The notes under the pieces are model-generated. The model searched no databases and was not told the DNA's origin. It was given only the letters and a program-made list of their open reading frames with translations. A stretch of 64,000 nt of DNA from Agrypnia vestita (taxonomy: Eukaryota; Arthropoda; Insecta; Trichoptera; Phryganeidae), in the NCBI GenBank assembly GCA_016648135.1, contig JADDOH010010909.1, positions 1-64,000 of the forward strand, given 5' to 3'. Shown piece by piece: positions 1 through 10,330 of the stretch. The position numbers and the translations under genes were made by a program. The first letter of the stretch is position 1; every line of letters begins with the position of its first letter.

Positions 1-320
1 TGACTGAGGAGCCCTATTCTCGAAACGTACACCCTTCCACAATATTTGTGCACGTGCATCCAGTGGGTAGGGGGGTCTTTAGATGTGGGTTCCTTTTCTT
101 TCCTCTTTATTCTTTTCTCAGAAGTTGCATCAACCCTATTTCGTCTGCTTGTTTTCCCGGAACAAAGTACTTTGTGCTCGGTCATGCTCCGCGATTTCCC
201 ACATCTGATCGGAATATATTTTCAGTACTACAACTCCTAGCAGGTCTTGGCCTCCTCAAAAATCATCCCTTGTTGTTCCATTACGCCAGGTATGGACCAT
301 TGTTCCATTAAGACAGATTT
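1..320. other. Unassigned stretch
   Basis: Two short overlapping plus-strand reading frames occur here, but they match no protein family I recognise and lack convincing codon structure. No repeat seen elsewhere in the window. Confidence 0.3.
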
Positions 321-339
321 GTCTTTAAGGTACAGATAC

Positions 340-1130
340 ACATGCTTCTTTAGTGGCATGCTAATGAGCATGCCACTAATAAGTATACCCTAACAACTGT
401 ACACACTTGCTCATTACTGGCATGCTTATTGGTGGCATGCTCATAAATAATCATGCCCAAAGCTAACAATCAAACACACATGCTTATTAGTGGCATGCTC
501 TTGTCATGGAATAGAGACGCTCTTGTTTAAAATGGAAACTTTGCAAACTGAAATAGAAAATTCAAGTCAACCAATAAATCAAAAAAGTTCCCGAGTTTCC
601 ATCCGCACATTTTTGATTATTGTTTATATAATTTTTATTGTAAGATTTGAATCATTTATGCCTATTAATAAAGTTCGTAAACATTATTTCTCACTATATT
701 ATTTTTACACAACGGTGACCGAGTATTCCACAGACATTCGTGATTCCTATAATAAGTCACACAGACATTCGTGATTCCTTCACGAAAAGTAATGTTTTAT
801 CATCTCCCCAACGCGCCATATTTGTTTCATCTGTCGCGGACTGAGAAGATCGCATTGATAATACTAGCCGCGAAGCCCGCGAATGACATAAGCATGCTCA
901 TAAATAAGCAAGTCTGTTCACACTCCATGCTCCAAAGATACCCCTTCTCTATGGTGAATGACAGTGGCATGCTTATAAATCAACCGGCGGTTGATTTTTG
1001 AGCATGCCACTAGGTGGCATGCTCATTTCGAGAAATGTGCGTACACACATGCCACTAATAAGCATGCCACTGTCAAGGTCGATACTGCGCATGCTCACGT
1101 GCCATTAAATAAGCATGTGTATCAGACGCC
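340..1130. repeat. Cluster of GCATGC palindromes
   Basis: The hexamer GCATGC occurs at 356, 368, 420, 435, 493, 892, 967, 1002, 1017, 1062 and 1089, far more than this AT-rich composition would give. Most lie in a longer shared context, AGTGGCATGCTTAT or its reverse complement, so units point both ways and pair with one another. A separate 20-bp direct repeat (CACAGACATTCGTGATTCCT) occurs at 729 and 760. No coding function is recognised. It may be a degenerate foldback or satellite, or a dense protein-binding site cluster. Confidence 0.7.
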
Positions 1131-1522
1131 TTAAAGATATTGTAGCTCCATCTAAATTTTGCTCTTCCCTTTTTCTCTTGTCTTCAGGAATGACTGATAA
1201 CAACGAGCTTTAATTTATCTGCATTTATTTATAAACTATCCGTTTCTCGTCCAGTACTGGACGAAGGTTTTTCCAATTTTTCCACTTTTCTCTGTTCATT
1301 GCTATTTGCTGTAACATACTTTCGCAGTGATGACTGTATGACTGCGTCAGTAAAATGACGTCAGTAATATTGCTTTAAAAGATTCCAATCAAAAATAGGT
1401 ATCTCATCAGTGGCATCTGTGTTTAATTAAGGGGAAAGAAAAAGCGTTGGATGCCGGTCGCCCTAATGATTACTACAACATACAAATGAAACGGGTTGTA
1501 AAAATGAAATATATTATATATA
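1131..1522. other. Unassigned AT-rich stretch
   Basis: Contains a small palindrome CGTCCAGTACTGGACG near 1249. No gene recognised. Confidence 0.4.
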
Positions 1523-2029
1523 CAGGGTTATTTGGAAAACATTAATAACCTCGCAGGACTATGTTCCTGTCTTGCTTACGAGTGGACAATATTCAAGCAA
1601 TCATGACCTAATATCAATAGTTATGGAGATATGCAATATTAAAATTTTCATTTCTTTTTCAATATTTCCGATTTTTTTTTACAAAACGTTGAAATATTAT
1701 TACAGTAACTTATGTCGATTACAAAGAATTCATTCCTTTTAATACAAGTCAAATTAAATGATAAAAACCCTGCAAAAATTCCAATTAGAATTCGGTTTTT
1801 ATTATTATTGTATTGAAGGTAATAAATTTTTCATATTCGATATAAGTTACTGTAATGATGGTTCAAAAAATAAGTCAGAAGTATTGAAAAAAATGCAAAC
1901 TTTGATGCCGCATATCTTCATAACTATTAATATTAGATCATGATCGCTTGAACATTTGAGACTCAAGACAGAAATATAGTCTTTATTATTAATGTATTTA
2001 ATGTTATTAATGTTTCTGAAATAACCCTG
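1523..2029. mobile_element. Foldback MITE with TA target duplication, copy 1
   Basis: Ends are CAGGGTTATTT and its reverse complement, each flanked by TA. The two halves are inverted copies of each other almost end to end, so the short open frame inside is a by-product. The same family occurs at 58232-58789, and the interior recurs at 62918-63396. TA duplication and short terminal repeats fit a Tc1/mariner-type non-autonomous element; the autonomous partner is not in the window. Confidence 0.75.
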
Positions 2030-2039
2030 TACACTATAT

Positions 2040-2225
2040 TGAGAGATGCGGTATTCTATTATGGTGGAAATGGTGAACGTTAAATTCTATAAAGTGATGA
2101 CTTAAACTAGTCGTAGGTCGTAAGCCTTATGAACTTCCAAAGACCTCCATACCTGCTTTCCCATAAAAAAATATAATTTCGTCTCTATGATACATCTGTG
2201 ATATACCTTAATCATCACCATTGGC
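2040..2225. repeat. Foldback family E, single arm
   Basis: Shares the run GGTGAACGTT, CGTAAGCC, ACTTCC and TTCGTCTCTATGA, in this order, with copies near 14160, 14750 and (inverted) 13300, 31600 and 41400. Only one arm is present. Non-coding. Confidence 0.6.
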
Positions 2226-2352
2226 GCTCAAAACAATCTTAGTCGCTTCCGTGAAACGTCTACACTCCAATCTTCCATGCTGCAGACCAACCCTCTTCAG
2301 TTTCTCACACCCTAGGAAGTGGTGTACATATCGAGAGTAGAAAGTCAAAAGG

Positions 2353-2721
2353 GCGTTAGGGATTTATTTTTAGCGAAATTTAAAATAAATTAAACTTTAA
2401 TAAATATTATTATTAAGTTCTACGGGTTAGGTTAGGTTAGGTAAGGTTAGGTTTTCGGTCGGTTTCTCGGTTAGTTCGTTAGGTTTTCCCGGTTTCGGTT
2501 ATTGCGTTAGGTTCGAGTTGGTACGGGTTCTGTTCGGTAGGTTCGGTTCGTTCGGTTCCGGTTTTTTGGTTGGTCTTGTTCGGTACGATTTCTGGTTCGG
2601 TTCTCTATTTTTCCTCTACTTTCTTCCACTCTTATTTCTTTTCCCCTTTCTCTCCCCATAAATATGGAGTTCTACAAATTAAACACAAAAACCATAAATA
2701 AAAAAAAATGCGTTAGGGATT
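2353..2721 (+). mobile_element. Retroposed element with 12-bp target duplication and internal inversion
   Basis: A 12-bp direct repeat GCGTTAGGGATT flanks the element at 2353 and 2710, and the right end is A-rich, as in target-primed retroposition. The right segment (about 2662-2705) and the inverse of the left segment (about 2367-2425) lie next to each other, in the same direction, at 27720-27815. Here the left segment is inverted and separated by a GGTT-rich block. That is the arrangement expected of a 5' inversion (twin priming). The element class is unknown. Confidence 0.55.
2427..2451 (+). repeat. Interstitial TTAGG telomere-like run
   Basis: Five contiguous pentamers at 2427, 2432, 2437, 2442 and 2447; four are TTAGG and one is TAAGG. 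Degenerate GGTT-rich sequence continues to about 2600. TTAGG is the common arthropod telomere repeat. The run is short, so it may be a coincidence within the GGTT-rich block. Confidence 0.6.
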
Positions 2722-2836
2722 ATTTCAAACTTAACGGGAGAGCAAAGTAAAGTTCTTTCATTGTGATTTTGTAAACGTTTTTTTTAATATTAAACAATTT
2801 TCATATTTGTTAACCCAAAACACGTATGGAAATCGT

Positions 2837-3507
2837 TTAACTCCTGTGTGTCGGTGATGTAACATAGGTCTACATGTCATAGAAAATATAAAATATCTAG
2901 CTTATTTACGAAAACTAAAACGTCACATTTTTGTTATCAACGAATAGACATTTTCATTCCAAAATGCATAAATTAAATTGTTACGAATGCACGGATTTTT
3001 AAATTAAAAAATATTTATTCATTACTCTCGTATTTTCGGCCAGTGTGTAAAAGAGAGCAGAATATTGCATATCGCAGTTAAAACGAGCAAGAAAGAGCAC
3101 GACAATACCACACATTTCAGGCAGGACAGAGATGGCGGTTGCTTGGGTTTCGGTGAAAGTGAAAAGAATATCGAAAGAGTATGGTAGAGTCGCGTAAAAC
3201 GTGTTAGATAAAGACGGACTGAGGTGACCTGGCGACCGCGTCGTGGAATTCAGTTCGTAATGATAAGTCAGCGTGAGCGTACGCAAATTCGAAAAGCCAT
3301 GATTTTACGATAATTTACTAAAATAATGTAAATATGTATTTTTACCTTACATAATTATATAATGGGACCTTTAAAAAGTCTTATCTGTATCGTAAATATG
3401 TATATTTTATCACATATTAAAAACTATTATAACATATTATACTAAATTTTTAAAAGGTTACACCACCGTTTCCGACGGTATTTTTAGCACAGACTTTTAA
3501 GAGTTAA
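2837..3507 (+). mobile_element. TTAA-flanked MITE, copy 1
   Basis: Flanked by TTAA at 2837 and 3504. The ends read CTCCTG inward on the left and AAGAG on the right. A shorter copy in the opposite orientation lies at 37810-38268, also with TTAA at both ends, and the two align through most of their length. TTAA target sites are typical of piggyBac-type transposition, so a piggyBac-like non-autonomous element is the best guess. The minus-strand open frame inside (about 95 residues) is not a known transposase. Confidence 0.65.
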
Positions 3508-3530
3508 TAGTAAAAGAAATATTGACCAAA

Positions 3531-3770
3531 TCAAATTGACATCACGTTTTTTGCTCTCCTGTAAAGTTCGAAATAATCGCTAACGCCTTTTTTGGCTTCC
3601 AACCCTTGATATATTGAACGCAGTGCAGCAACCTCACTGCAGCCTGCTACCACTTCTCCGACCAATGCAGTTGAGAGCCTCTTAAGTAGCCGGTGGTCTT
3701 CCGGTTTTGTCACATGACCAGCCCAGTGAAACCTTCCACTTGTGTGTACCACTTCAAAGTTGTTGTACAC
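3531..3770 (-). mobile_element. Non-LTR retrotransposon fragment (C-terminal region)
   Basis: The minus-strand frame contains RFHWAGHVTKPEDHRLLKRL, the W-GHV-R block followed by a basic segment found just after the reverse transcriptase in many arthropod LINEs. Only about 80 codons remain open, with no catalytic residues, so this is a truncated dead copy. Confidence 0.6.
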
Positions 3771-4680
3771 CTTAAAGTTGCACTTTGCACACTATATTCT
3801 ATCACAGCAATTCAAAGATGTATCGACATGAGTACATACTCTAGATGCACTTAAATTTTTATTAAGTATTATTATTTTACATAAATTATCTTTTACATCA
3901 ACAAAATAATTAAATTAAACTAATTATATAACATGAATTCAAAACAACACGTTTAGATTATATTTAAATGTACTAAAAAGTAAATAATAAATTTTCGGCC
4001 AAAACCTTTCTTGTTTCATTCTCCAAATAAAACGGGGGGTGCCTACGATATTGATATAGATTAAAAAATTCTGTTGTTCATGGAGGGAAAGCGTCAACGC
4101 TTTTTAAAATAAAATTGGCAGAAGATTTATTTATTACTTTTAAGTACATTTAAATTTAAGCATGGTTTAATTTTTTTTCATGTAATACCTACACTTTTCA
4201 GCGTAAACAATTATTTCAGTAAAATTGATTCATATATTGTCATCGAGAATATGTCTGTATGATAAATTTAAGCTCGATCGATATTGGGAAGCGGGTGAAT
4301 TATCGATTATAAGATTCGATCCAGACAGAAAAAAAGGTGAAGCTAATATAAGCGTGGTAAAATAGATCAATTTCAAGAATGAGCAAATTAATTAATAAGG
4401 GGTTAATGTAATGGTTTAGATATGTGGAAAGTGTGAGTGAGGAGATAATGGTAAATAAAATATAATATGAAGAGAGTGTTGTAGGCAACAGGAATAGAGG
4501 GCGTGACGTCAAACACTTTTTTTATAGTAAATATTTTTTTCGAAAAAGAATGTTTTTCTATTTTTAACAATATTTTTTCTTCGAAATTAGTTTTTTCAAA
4601 CAATTTTATTTTGGAAAAAATATTGTTATTTTTGATCAATTCATTTTTTCGAATTATCTTTTTAAATAAAATAAATAGAT
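3771..4680. other. Unassigned AT-rich stretch
   Basis: Long A/T runs and short spurious frames only. I see no gene, RNA or repeat boundary until the TAG-type repeat end at 4683. Confidence 0.4.
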
Positions 4681-4682
4681 AC

Positions 4683-4738
4683 TTTTCCTTAGGAACCGAC
4701 ATGTAAAAGTACCGTCATTTTAGACGGGTTACAGCTAC
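4683..4738 (-). repeat. TACTAGC-type repeat end (TAG family)
   Basis: On the minus strand this reads AGCTGTAACCCGTC, then ACGGTACTTTTACATGTC, then GGTTCCTAAGG. The same start recurs at 5514, 16640, 36243 and 63610. Such TACTAGC...CCCG starts are common in arthropod genomes at one end of dispersed elements of uncertain class. Confidence 0.6.
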
Positions 4739-5513
4739 AAAGTGTATTACATGAAAAAAACACATAAAAATATTATTAATATTGTAATTTGTTAATTAAA
4801 GCCACAAAATATTTTATCTTTATTTATTTAACCAATATACGTTCCAAAATAAGTAATTCAAGTAAAGGAAAAGAGAAAAAAAAATTATGGTAATATAAAA
4901 ATACATAAATCGAGCCAACTTTACTTTTTTATTGACTTTTTCTTCTTACATAACATTTTATCTCGTTCAAGTAAGCGTTGCGATAAAGATAGAAAAAATA
5001 GCCCTAAAAGATCCCGCAAAATGTCAAAAATTAAACAAAGTTATTCTCAAGTTGCTGTAAATTTTGGCCTCACTATTGAATTTCGCGAAAAGTTTTTTTT
5101 TTAATATTTCCATAAATGGTTTACAACCCAAATGAGTTTCTAAATCACATCATTACAGAAAACAAGTTTTCAAAACGCCTCAAAAGATCCCAACTTTTTT
5201 CATTTTTAGAACTCATTCAATTTTAGTGTCTCCATGACTACAGAGGCGGCATCTTAACCCTGCAGGACCCTAGGTTTAATATTCAACCATTCAATTTATT
5301 TTGTAACATTCTAAGTCTGCTTAATACTAAATGATAAAATTTATATTTCAATTTAATGTAAAGAAGGTATTATGTTGCTGAAGTATTTCACATCGGTACT
5401 TTGGTTTTGTGAATACAGCTTAAACATTATAGAAATGAGATTACCTGAAACTCTTTATAGTGGTAGATGGTAAGTGGAAGAAATGAATTTCAAACGCGAT
5501 TATTATTTAATAC
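4739..5513. other. Unassigned AT-rich stretch
   Basis: No coding signal, RNA gene or recognised repeat. Confidence 0.4.
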
Positions 5514-5600
5514 TAGCTGTAAACCGTGATGAACCGACACGTAAAAGTACCGTCAAAAATGACGGTACTTTTACATGTCGGTTCCTAAAAAACAAATTTC
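5514..5600 (+). repeat. TAG-family end with a 25-bp hairpin
   Basis: TACTAGCTGTAAACCG starts a copy of the repeat seen at 4683. Arms at 5530-5554 and 5559-5583 are complementary over 25 bp with one G/T-type mismatch and an AAAA spacer. The outer sequence is GAACCGACA and the inner sequence is AGTACCGTCA. The arm is the same sequence that appears once in the other copies, so two copies may have fused head to head. Confidence 0.75.
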
Positions 5601-5907
5601 TAAAAAAAATTTACATTTTTTTTTAATAAATACAAGAAAAGTTTACTGTACTGGAATGATCCAAGGCTTTAAAGATATTACGTAAAAAAATAAGTACTAT
5701 TAAAAAAATGAATGGACGCACAAACAAGAAATTATTATAATTGGAATTTTTTTAGTTGATAATGCAGTTTTATTCAGCATTTTCTTAATTAATTTAATGC
5801 ACAACTCAAATATAATATGAACCTACTGCGTTATAACTGCGATATTTTATTTTTAAGTATTTTCAAAAAATTTGAAAATGTTGACTGCTTCACTCACTAT
5901 ATTAACA
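5601..5907. other. Unassigned AT-rich stretch
   Basis: Nothing recognised. Confidence 0.35.
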
Positions 5908-6630
5908 TACTAGCGACCCGGCCCGGCTTCGCCCGGTACAGTTTAAACTCGTCATATATTTAAAGATATATATTTTTTTTAATTTTTTTTTTTTTTTTTA
6001 AATAGAGATGCGAACACGGAAAACATGTCACATCAATATTCTTACTATTTTCAAACTAAACTAAACGCTTGTGCTATGAAAATAGGACTAACTTGCTAGT
6101 CTGGGCTGAGATTCGAACCCGCGACCTTTGGATCACGAGGCGAGTATCCTAACCACAAGACCATCAAGCTACTCTTTAATTTAATTTAATTTAATGATTT
6201 AATGTAAAGGGCGAATTTGATCTGCGATTAATGTTTAAGATTAATAAGGTGTTTAATTTGATACGAATCAACACCAACCTGGTCAAAATTGCTGAAAAGT
6301 TAACCATTATCTTAGTTATATGTTTGATGAAATTTTATAGACGAAAATTGGGTGTGTAAGTTCTCCTTAAAATATAGATATATACCACCATTGATTTTTT
6401 TGTAGATAATTTAATTTTATATAATTTAAAATTCTTTCCTACACGATTTTTTTGTATCTCTAACGGATTAGGCAGCGTTTCCATGAGATAACTAATACCG
6501 TTAATTCTCAGCTCTAATATGTGCTGAAGAAATTTTTAATAAACTAAAATATTTTTGGAAAAATGCAGATCATAACAATTAAAACCGTATACAAATCCGT
6601 TGAGTGGTTCTCGAGATTAACGACAGACAA
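5908..6630 (+). mobile_element. TACTAGCG...GACAGACA dispersed element, interrupted by a SINE
   Basis: Begins TACTAGCGACCCGGCCCGGC followed by TTCGCCCGG, and ends with ACAAATCCGTTGAGTGGTT, a purine-rich stretch and GACAGACA. This start and end are typical of a widespread arthropod non-coding repeat. Near-copies of the same design lie at 58965-59725 and 36243-36480. A tRNA-derived SINE (5995-6175, minus) sits inside. No protein is encoded. Confidence 0.55.
5995..6175 (-). mobile_element. tRNA-derived SINE (SINE family 2)
   Basis: On the minus strand a tRNA-like head carries an A-box-like GATGGTCTTGTGG and a B box GGTTCGAATCT. The unique body contains TATTGATGTGACATG and GCATCTCTATTT, and the end is A-rich. 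The body recurs at 57960-58110 (TATTGATGTGACACG...GAATCTCT). The intervening anticodon region does not fold as a normal tRNA, so this is a retroposon and not a gene. Confidence 0.7.
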
Positions 6631-6687
6631 GCATTACCAAATTATCAATACAGACCTAGATACTATGTATTGATAATTTGCTAATGC
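6631..6687. repeat. 22-bp inverted repeat
   Basis: Arms at 6631-6652 and 6666-6687 (GCATTA, then AAATTATCAATACA) are complementary with one mismatch and a 13-nt loop. It lies right after the GACAGACA end of the preceding element, so it may be the junction of two truncated inverted copies. Confidence 0.7.
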
Positions 6688-6794
6688 TTCATGTGATGTA
6701 ATTTTTTGGTGCATTTGTGAATTATTTTGATTTCATAATTTTTATCATGATTATGATTGTTTAAGATACGGAATAGATTTTTGTTTTTGTTTGT

Positions 6795-6960
6795 ACTTAC
6801 CTATAATAATAATAATAATAATAATAAATGTTTATTCAATGTTCAATGTTATAAATGTTTACAGTGTTTACAAAATTAAATTAAGCTTTTTTCATTGTTG
6901 TTGAGTGTCTTGGCAGCAAGTAAACACTAAATTGATTTGACACCCTGCCTGCTACACTAG
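6795..6960 (-). repeat. (AAT)n microsatellite and probable LINE 3' end
   Basis: A run of AAT units at about 6800-6829 is followed by TGTTTATTCA and by GAGTGTCTTGGCAGC. This resembles a minus-strand LINE 3' untranslated end with a trinucleotide tail, as at 51988. No coding part is attached. Confidence 0.4.
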
Positions 6961-7929
6961 TAATTTACTGTATTATAGCAGACAGTGCTCTTCCAGTAGT
7001 ATAATGTTCAAGAATATTTATTATTTATATAACATTTTTGAATAAATCTTATTGCCAATTAAAATTAAGTAATAGTAATAATTAAATGTTTACAATTTAA
7101 TAATGGTGTTAATTAATTCTATTATAGACAAAGGAAAAAAAATGATCTGAATAGGATATTAATAAAATAAAATAAAACAACTAAAAGTATTTAAAAAGAT
7201 GACAGTAAATGTTCTTGTAGGAATAGTATATTTTAAATTTAGTTTATATCATGGCTTTTAATAGGTTTTGGGCATGCTTCCTTCCCTTTTCATGCAGCAA
7301 GAGTTTCACTTTAGAAGAAAAATACGCGAGACTATGGCTGCATGTTTTAAGTTTAGTGTTAAGAGTATTGAATGTTTTTGGTGCTTGGAAGAGGTGAATG
7401 ATTGAGGTGAATGAGAAGAATTATTAAATACATTTTTTTAACATTTTGTGCATATTAAGCAGGTTTGGGATTTAATGACACTAGAATTATATTACATACT
7501 AGACATACGATCATTAAAAATAACCGTTTGCTTTTGTATTGGAATAAAAACAATAAAATTAAATATTTAAATGCATACGGTATTAATATAAAATATTTGT
7601 CTTAGCATACCCAAATAATAAAAAATATTTGAATACAGTATTGTGTTAAGTTAAACTAATAATAATGAAAGAAATATTTATTTAATATTTTTGCGTGTGA
7701 GACAGTCAAAATCCTCGTAATATTAAAATAATTAATTAAATTAACAAGTACCTAAATAAAATACCTTACAAAAGTAATAAATAAACGTAACTCATTGGTT
7801 TATTTTATTAATTTTTTTTTAAACATAAATAAAAATAATATTGCAAAATAAATAGCACATCAAGGTATCTTTTGACAAAAGTCTGTAAATATTAAGTGTT
7901 AAATTAATTTTAAAACACTGTTGCCATTC
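6961..7929. other. Unassigned AT-rich stretch
   Basis: Nothing recognised upstream of the tRNA gene apart from AT-rich spacer. Confidence 0.4.
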
Positions 7930-8001
7930 TGCCTCCTGTGAGGATTGAACTCACGACCCCTGGTTTACGAGACCAGTGCTCTACCACTGAGCTAAAGAGG
8001 C
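7930..8001 (-). tRNA. tRNA-Thr (anticodon CGU)
   Basis: The minus strand folds as a complete 72-nt cloverleaf. The acceptor stem pairs GCCTCTT with AGGAGGC (one G-T pair). The D arm is GCTCAGTGGTAGAGC. The anticodon stem CTGGT/ACCAG encloses loop CTCGTAA, giving anticodon CGU, which reads threonine codon ACG. There is a 5-nt variable loop, a T arm GTGAG/CTCAC with loop TTCAATC, and discriminator A. No intron; CCA is not encoded. Internal promoters are the A box TAGCTCAGTGG and B box GTTCAATCC. No mismatch breaks a stem, so it is probably functional, although it sits alone among mobile elements. Confidence 0.95.
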
Positions 8002-8540
8002 CGTGGCGACCACTGCCAACATATCACAATAAGATTATACGACTCGTTCTCGACCGCATCATTTAACCACTTCACGTTTTACCACGTGTACCAGAGTATA
8101 CAGTTGCAATAAAATAAGTAAATCATATATTTTTATGAAATTAAGTACTGCATATAAAGAAGTGACAATAACTTTTAATTACTGCCGATTACTGTGATAC
8201 TGAGTAGTAGGAATTGAATATGAAGATGGTAAAATAAAAAGAATATTTTCAAGGGTTAAGATCAAATTAGGTAAATATTTTTAAAAATAATTCTTTAAAG
8301 CATGTACACATATTATTATTATGCACGAACGAAACTCAAACATCACTCCTAGGTTTATATGGGTTTGTTAATATCAATATTGGGCTATGTGTTTATTTTT
8401 TATTTTACATATTCTTCAAATACGACTGATCAATTTGTGTCTTCTGTAAAAGCGATATGATCTTAAAATTATGAAAAAATTGTACCAAAGCCAATATTTT
8501 ATTCCTCACCAAATCAAAAGTCAAAATTAATTAATTAATA
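8002..8540. other. Unassigned AT-rich stretch
   Basis: No gene or repeat recognised between the tRNA gene and the LINE pair. Confidence 0.4.
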
Positions 8541-8544
8541 TTTA

Positions 8545-8764
8545 TTAAGTATGCTAACCACTACCCCGTTTCTCCACAAGGGCAGGCAGAGAGGATATAC
8601 GCCTTGTTCTTATATCTTGACATACCACATTTACTTTGCCTAATTTCATACATCTTCTCATGCATGGTTGTTGAGGCTTCTAAGGTGGCCATCTTCCAAT
8701 ACTTGTAGTATCTGATCATGCCAGATTTTTCGCGGACGCTCTCTATTTCTGCTGCATTCACCAC
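8545..8764 (-). mobile_element. LINE 3' fragment, TAAG-tailed family, copy 1
   Basis: The minus-strand frame ends ILSACPCGETG, matching the SAYPHGETA end of the better copy at 54146. Earlier residues align with the region after RGRPRKTW but are very diverged. It lies in tandem, same orientation, with copy 2. Only the last 70 or so codons are left. Confidence 0.6.
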
Positions 8765-9060
8765 TCACTCACTTACTTACCATCACACCGTTTCGCCGTG
8801 GGGGTAGGCAGAGAGGATAGAGCGCCACACTCTTTTGTCCTGACAAACAACTCTCGCTTCATCCACATTCATAGATATTCGCATGCAAGCAAGATTGTTG
8901 AAGCTTCTAACGGGACCATCTTCCTGTATCTGGTTAATCTGGTCATGCCACGTCTTCCGCCGTCACCCTCTCTTTCTGGCGCCATCAACAACCACTACTA
9001 GCTTCACGTATTTTCTCCATCATCTTTTACTCGCTTATGAACCATAGCAGTGATCCTTTC
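8765..9060 (-). mobile_element. LINE 3' fragment, TAAG-tailed family, copy 2
   Basis: The minus strand encodes remnants of RGRPRKTW...DQ, the ARMRIS-like middle and the CGETV end. It finishes at GGTGTGATGGTAAGTAAGTG, the family's tetranucleotide-like 3' tail. The other members at 17252, 49556 and 54146 end with the same GTGATGGTAAG. Frameshifted and inactive. Confidence 0.75.
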
Positions 9061-9102
9061 TTTATTTTACCTACCATGCAGGCATTAAAATAAATCGTCC
9101 CC

Positions 9103-9292
9103 GTAAAACTCACTAACAGAAACATTAATATTTTTTCCATCTATTCCAGGTAAAAATCAGTACTTGAATACTTCGTGTCTATTTATAGTTATTTTGTAGT
9201 AAAACTCATAATTTGAACATTTTCAATAATTTTGATTTCACACGCTCAAACCAAATATCTCAAAACTACTCCAGTCACTGAGTAAGTTTTAC
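9103..9292. mobile_element. Short MITE (family D), copy 1
   Basis: Terminal inverted repeats GTAAAACTCACT and AGTAAGTTTTAC enclose a non-coding body. The body contains AACATTAATATTTTTTCC and CTATTCCAGGTAAAAATCA. It aligns end to end with 12685-12929 in the same orientation. No target duplication was identified. Confidence 0.65.
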
Positions 9293-9825
9293 CTCTAACG
9301 AGATATAACAACGTATAAAAGACTTAATTTTATACAGATTTTCTCTCAAAGGAACCTAAAGTAAATTTATGAACATAATTAAAAATGTTAAATAAAAATA
9401 GAGTAGGATGAAATCTCAACCGTTAATAGTAAAAACCTGTTCTATGACTGACGCTAAAGACGTAGGTACATTTGCCATAATTGAGATATTTACCGATCCA
9501 CAGTGCAGTAGAATTACAATTTAAATTTTCTAATTTTCTAGTTTTCTTTCCTAATTTTCAAATTTCCGGCAGTAGATATGGAAGGACGTGTTTATTTTTT
9601 ATTAATAAATGTACTTTCAGAACAAAAAAGTCACTGTAAAACAATGGTGAAAAGGATATTTTTTTATCAAAATATACGTACTATATAAATCAAGGACACC
9701 TATATAGCGAAGGAATACAAGTAGTAGAGACATGGTTTTAACAAATTATTCAAAACAATAAAATAAAATAATATATACATACATATCCACCGGCATATAC
9801 GTCTGCACATATCCCACACCATTTT
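9293..9825. other. Unassigned AT-rich stretch
   Basis: Nothing recognised. Confidence 0.35.
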
Positions 9826-10330
9826 TAAGACCTTCACTGGCTTAGATGTCTAAAGAAGATTGAATATATATTGTTTTACCATATTCAAGGCTATTCACAA
9901 CATGGCCCCTCAATACATTACCGACTTTTGCATTCCGTTTTCCGCAAATAACAGACAACTCACTCTTCGCTCAGCATCAATGTCTAATACAAATAGGTTA
10001 GTTGAAGTAAATCGCGTCCACAAAACCAATTTTGGTGATCGTGCTTTCGCGGTTGCTTGGAATAAACAACTTATTAAACTGAGATAAACAGACAGCTTAC
10101 CACAGTTCAAAAAACAACCAAGGATGCATTTGTTTAAACAATAATATAAAAACGTATAGAATCAGACCGTTACTACAATACGTAATGTTTCCCACTCCTA
10201 GTATGTAGTTCACGAAAATATCTGATTCTTTCTATCACTCCCAACTATTATAGTTTTAAATGTTAATTCCATTTTTTCATGTAATCTAGTGAATAAGTAA
10301 CAGTAAATAAGTGTTTTTAGCCAGTAAGTT
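9826..10330 (+). mobile_element. CR1/L2-like LINE 3' fragment
   Basis: The region downstream of the reverse transcriptase is recognisable in two frames. KDLHWLRCLKKIEY comes first. A frameshift then leads to FKAIHNMAPQYITDFC, LRSAS and FGDRAFAVAWNKQ, then LPQFKKQPRMHLFKQ. This order (LHWLP, FKALHGLAPQYL, LRSA, YGxRSFAVxxPxLWN, FKxxLKxxLF) is the hallmark of CR1/L2-type LINEs. The 3' untranslated part runs to an AAT tail. It converges tail to tail with the copy at 10331-10780. Confidence 0.8.

Noticed and set aside
1240..1320. LINE C-terminal tail on the minus strand (REKWKNWKNLRPVLDEKR)
   Set aside because: Some resemblance to DRE.W...., but too short and without the other conserved blocks.
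1758..1943. 61-codon frame as a small gene
   Set aside because: It lies wholly inside the foldback MITE 1523-2029 and has no protein similarity.
2999..3286. 95-codon minus-strand frame as a transposase
   Set aside because: Part of a 671-bp MITE; the sister copy is not open in the same frame and no DDE-like motif is present.
6095..6175. Functional tRNA gene on the minus strand
   Set aside because: B box is good, but D arm and anticodon stem are broken and a SINE body follows.
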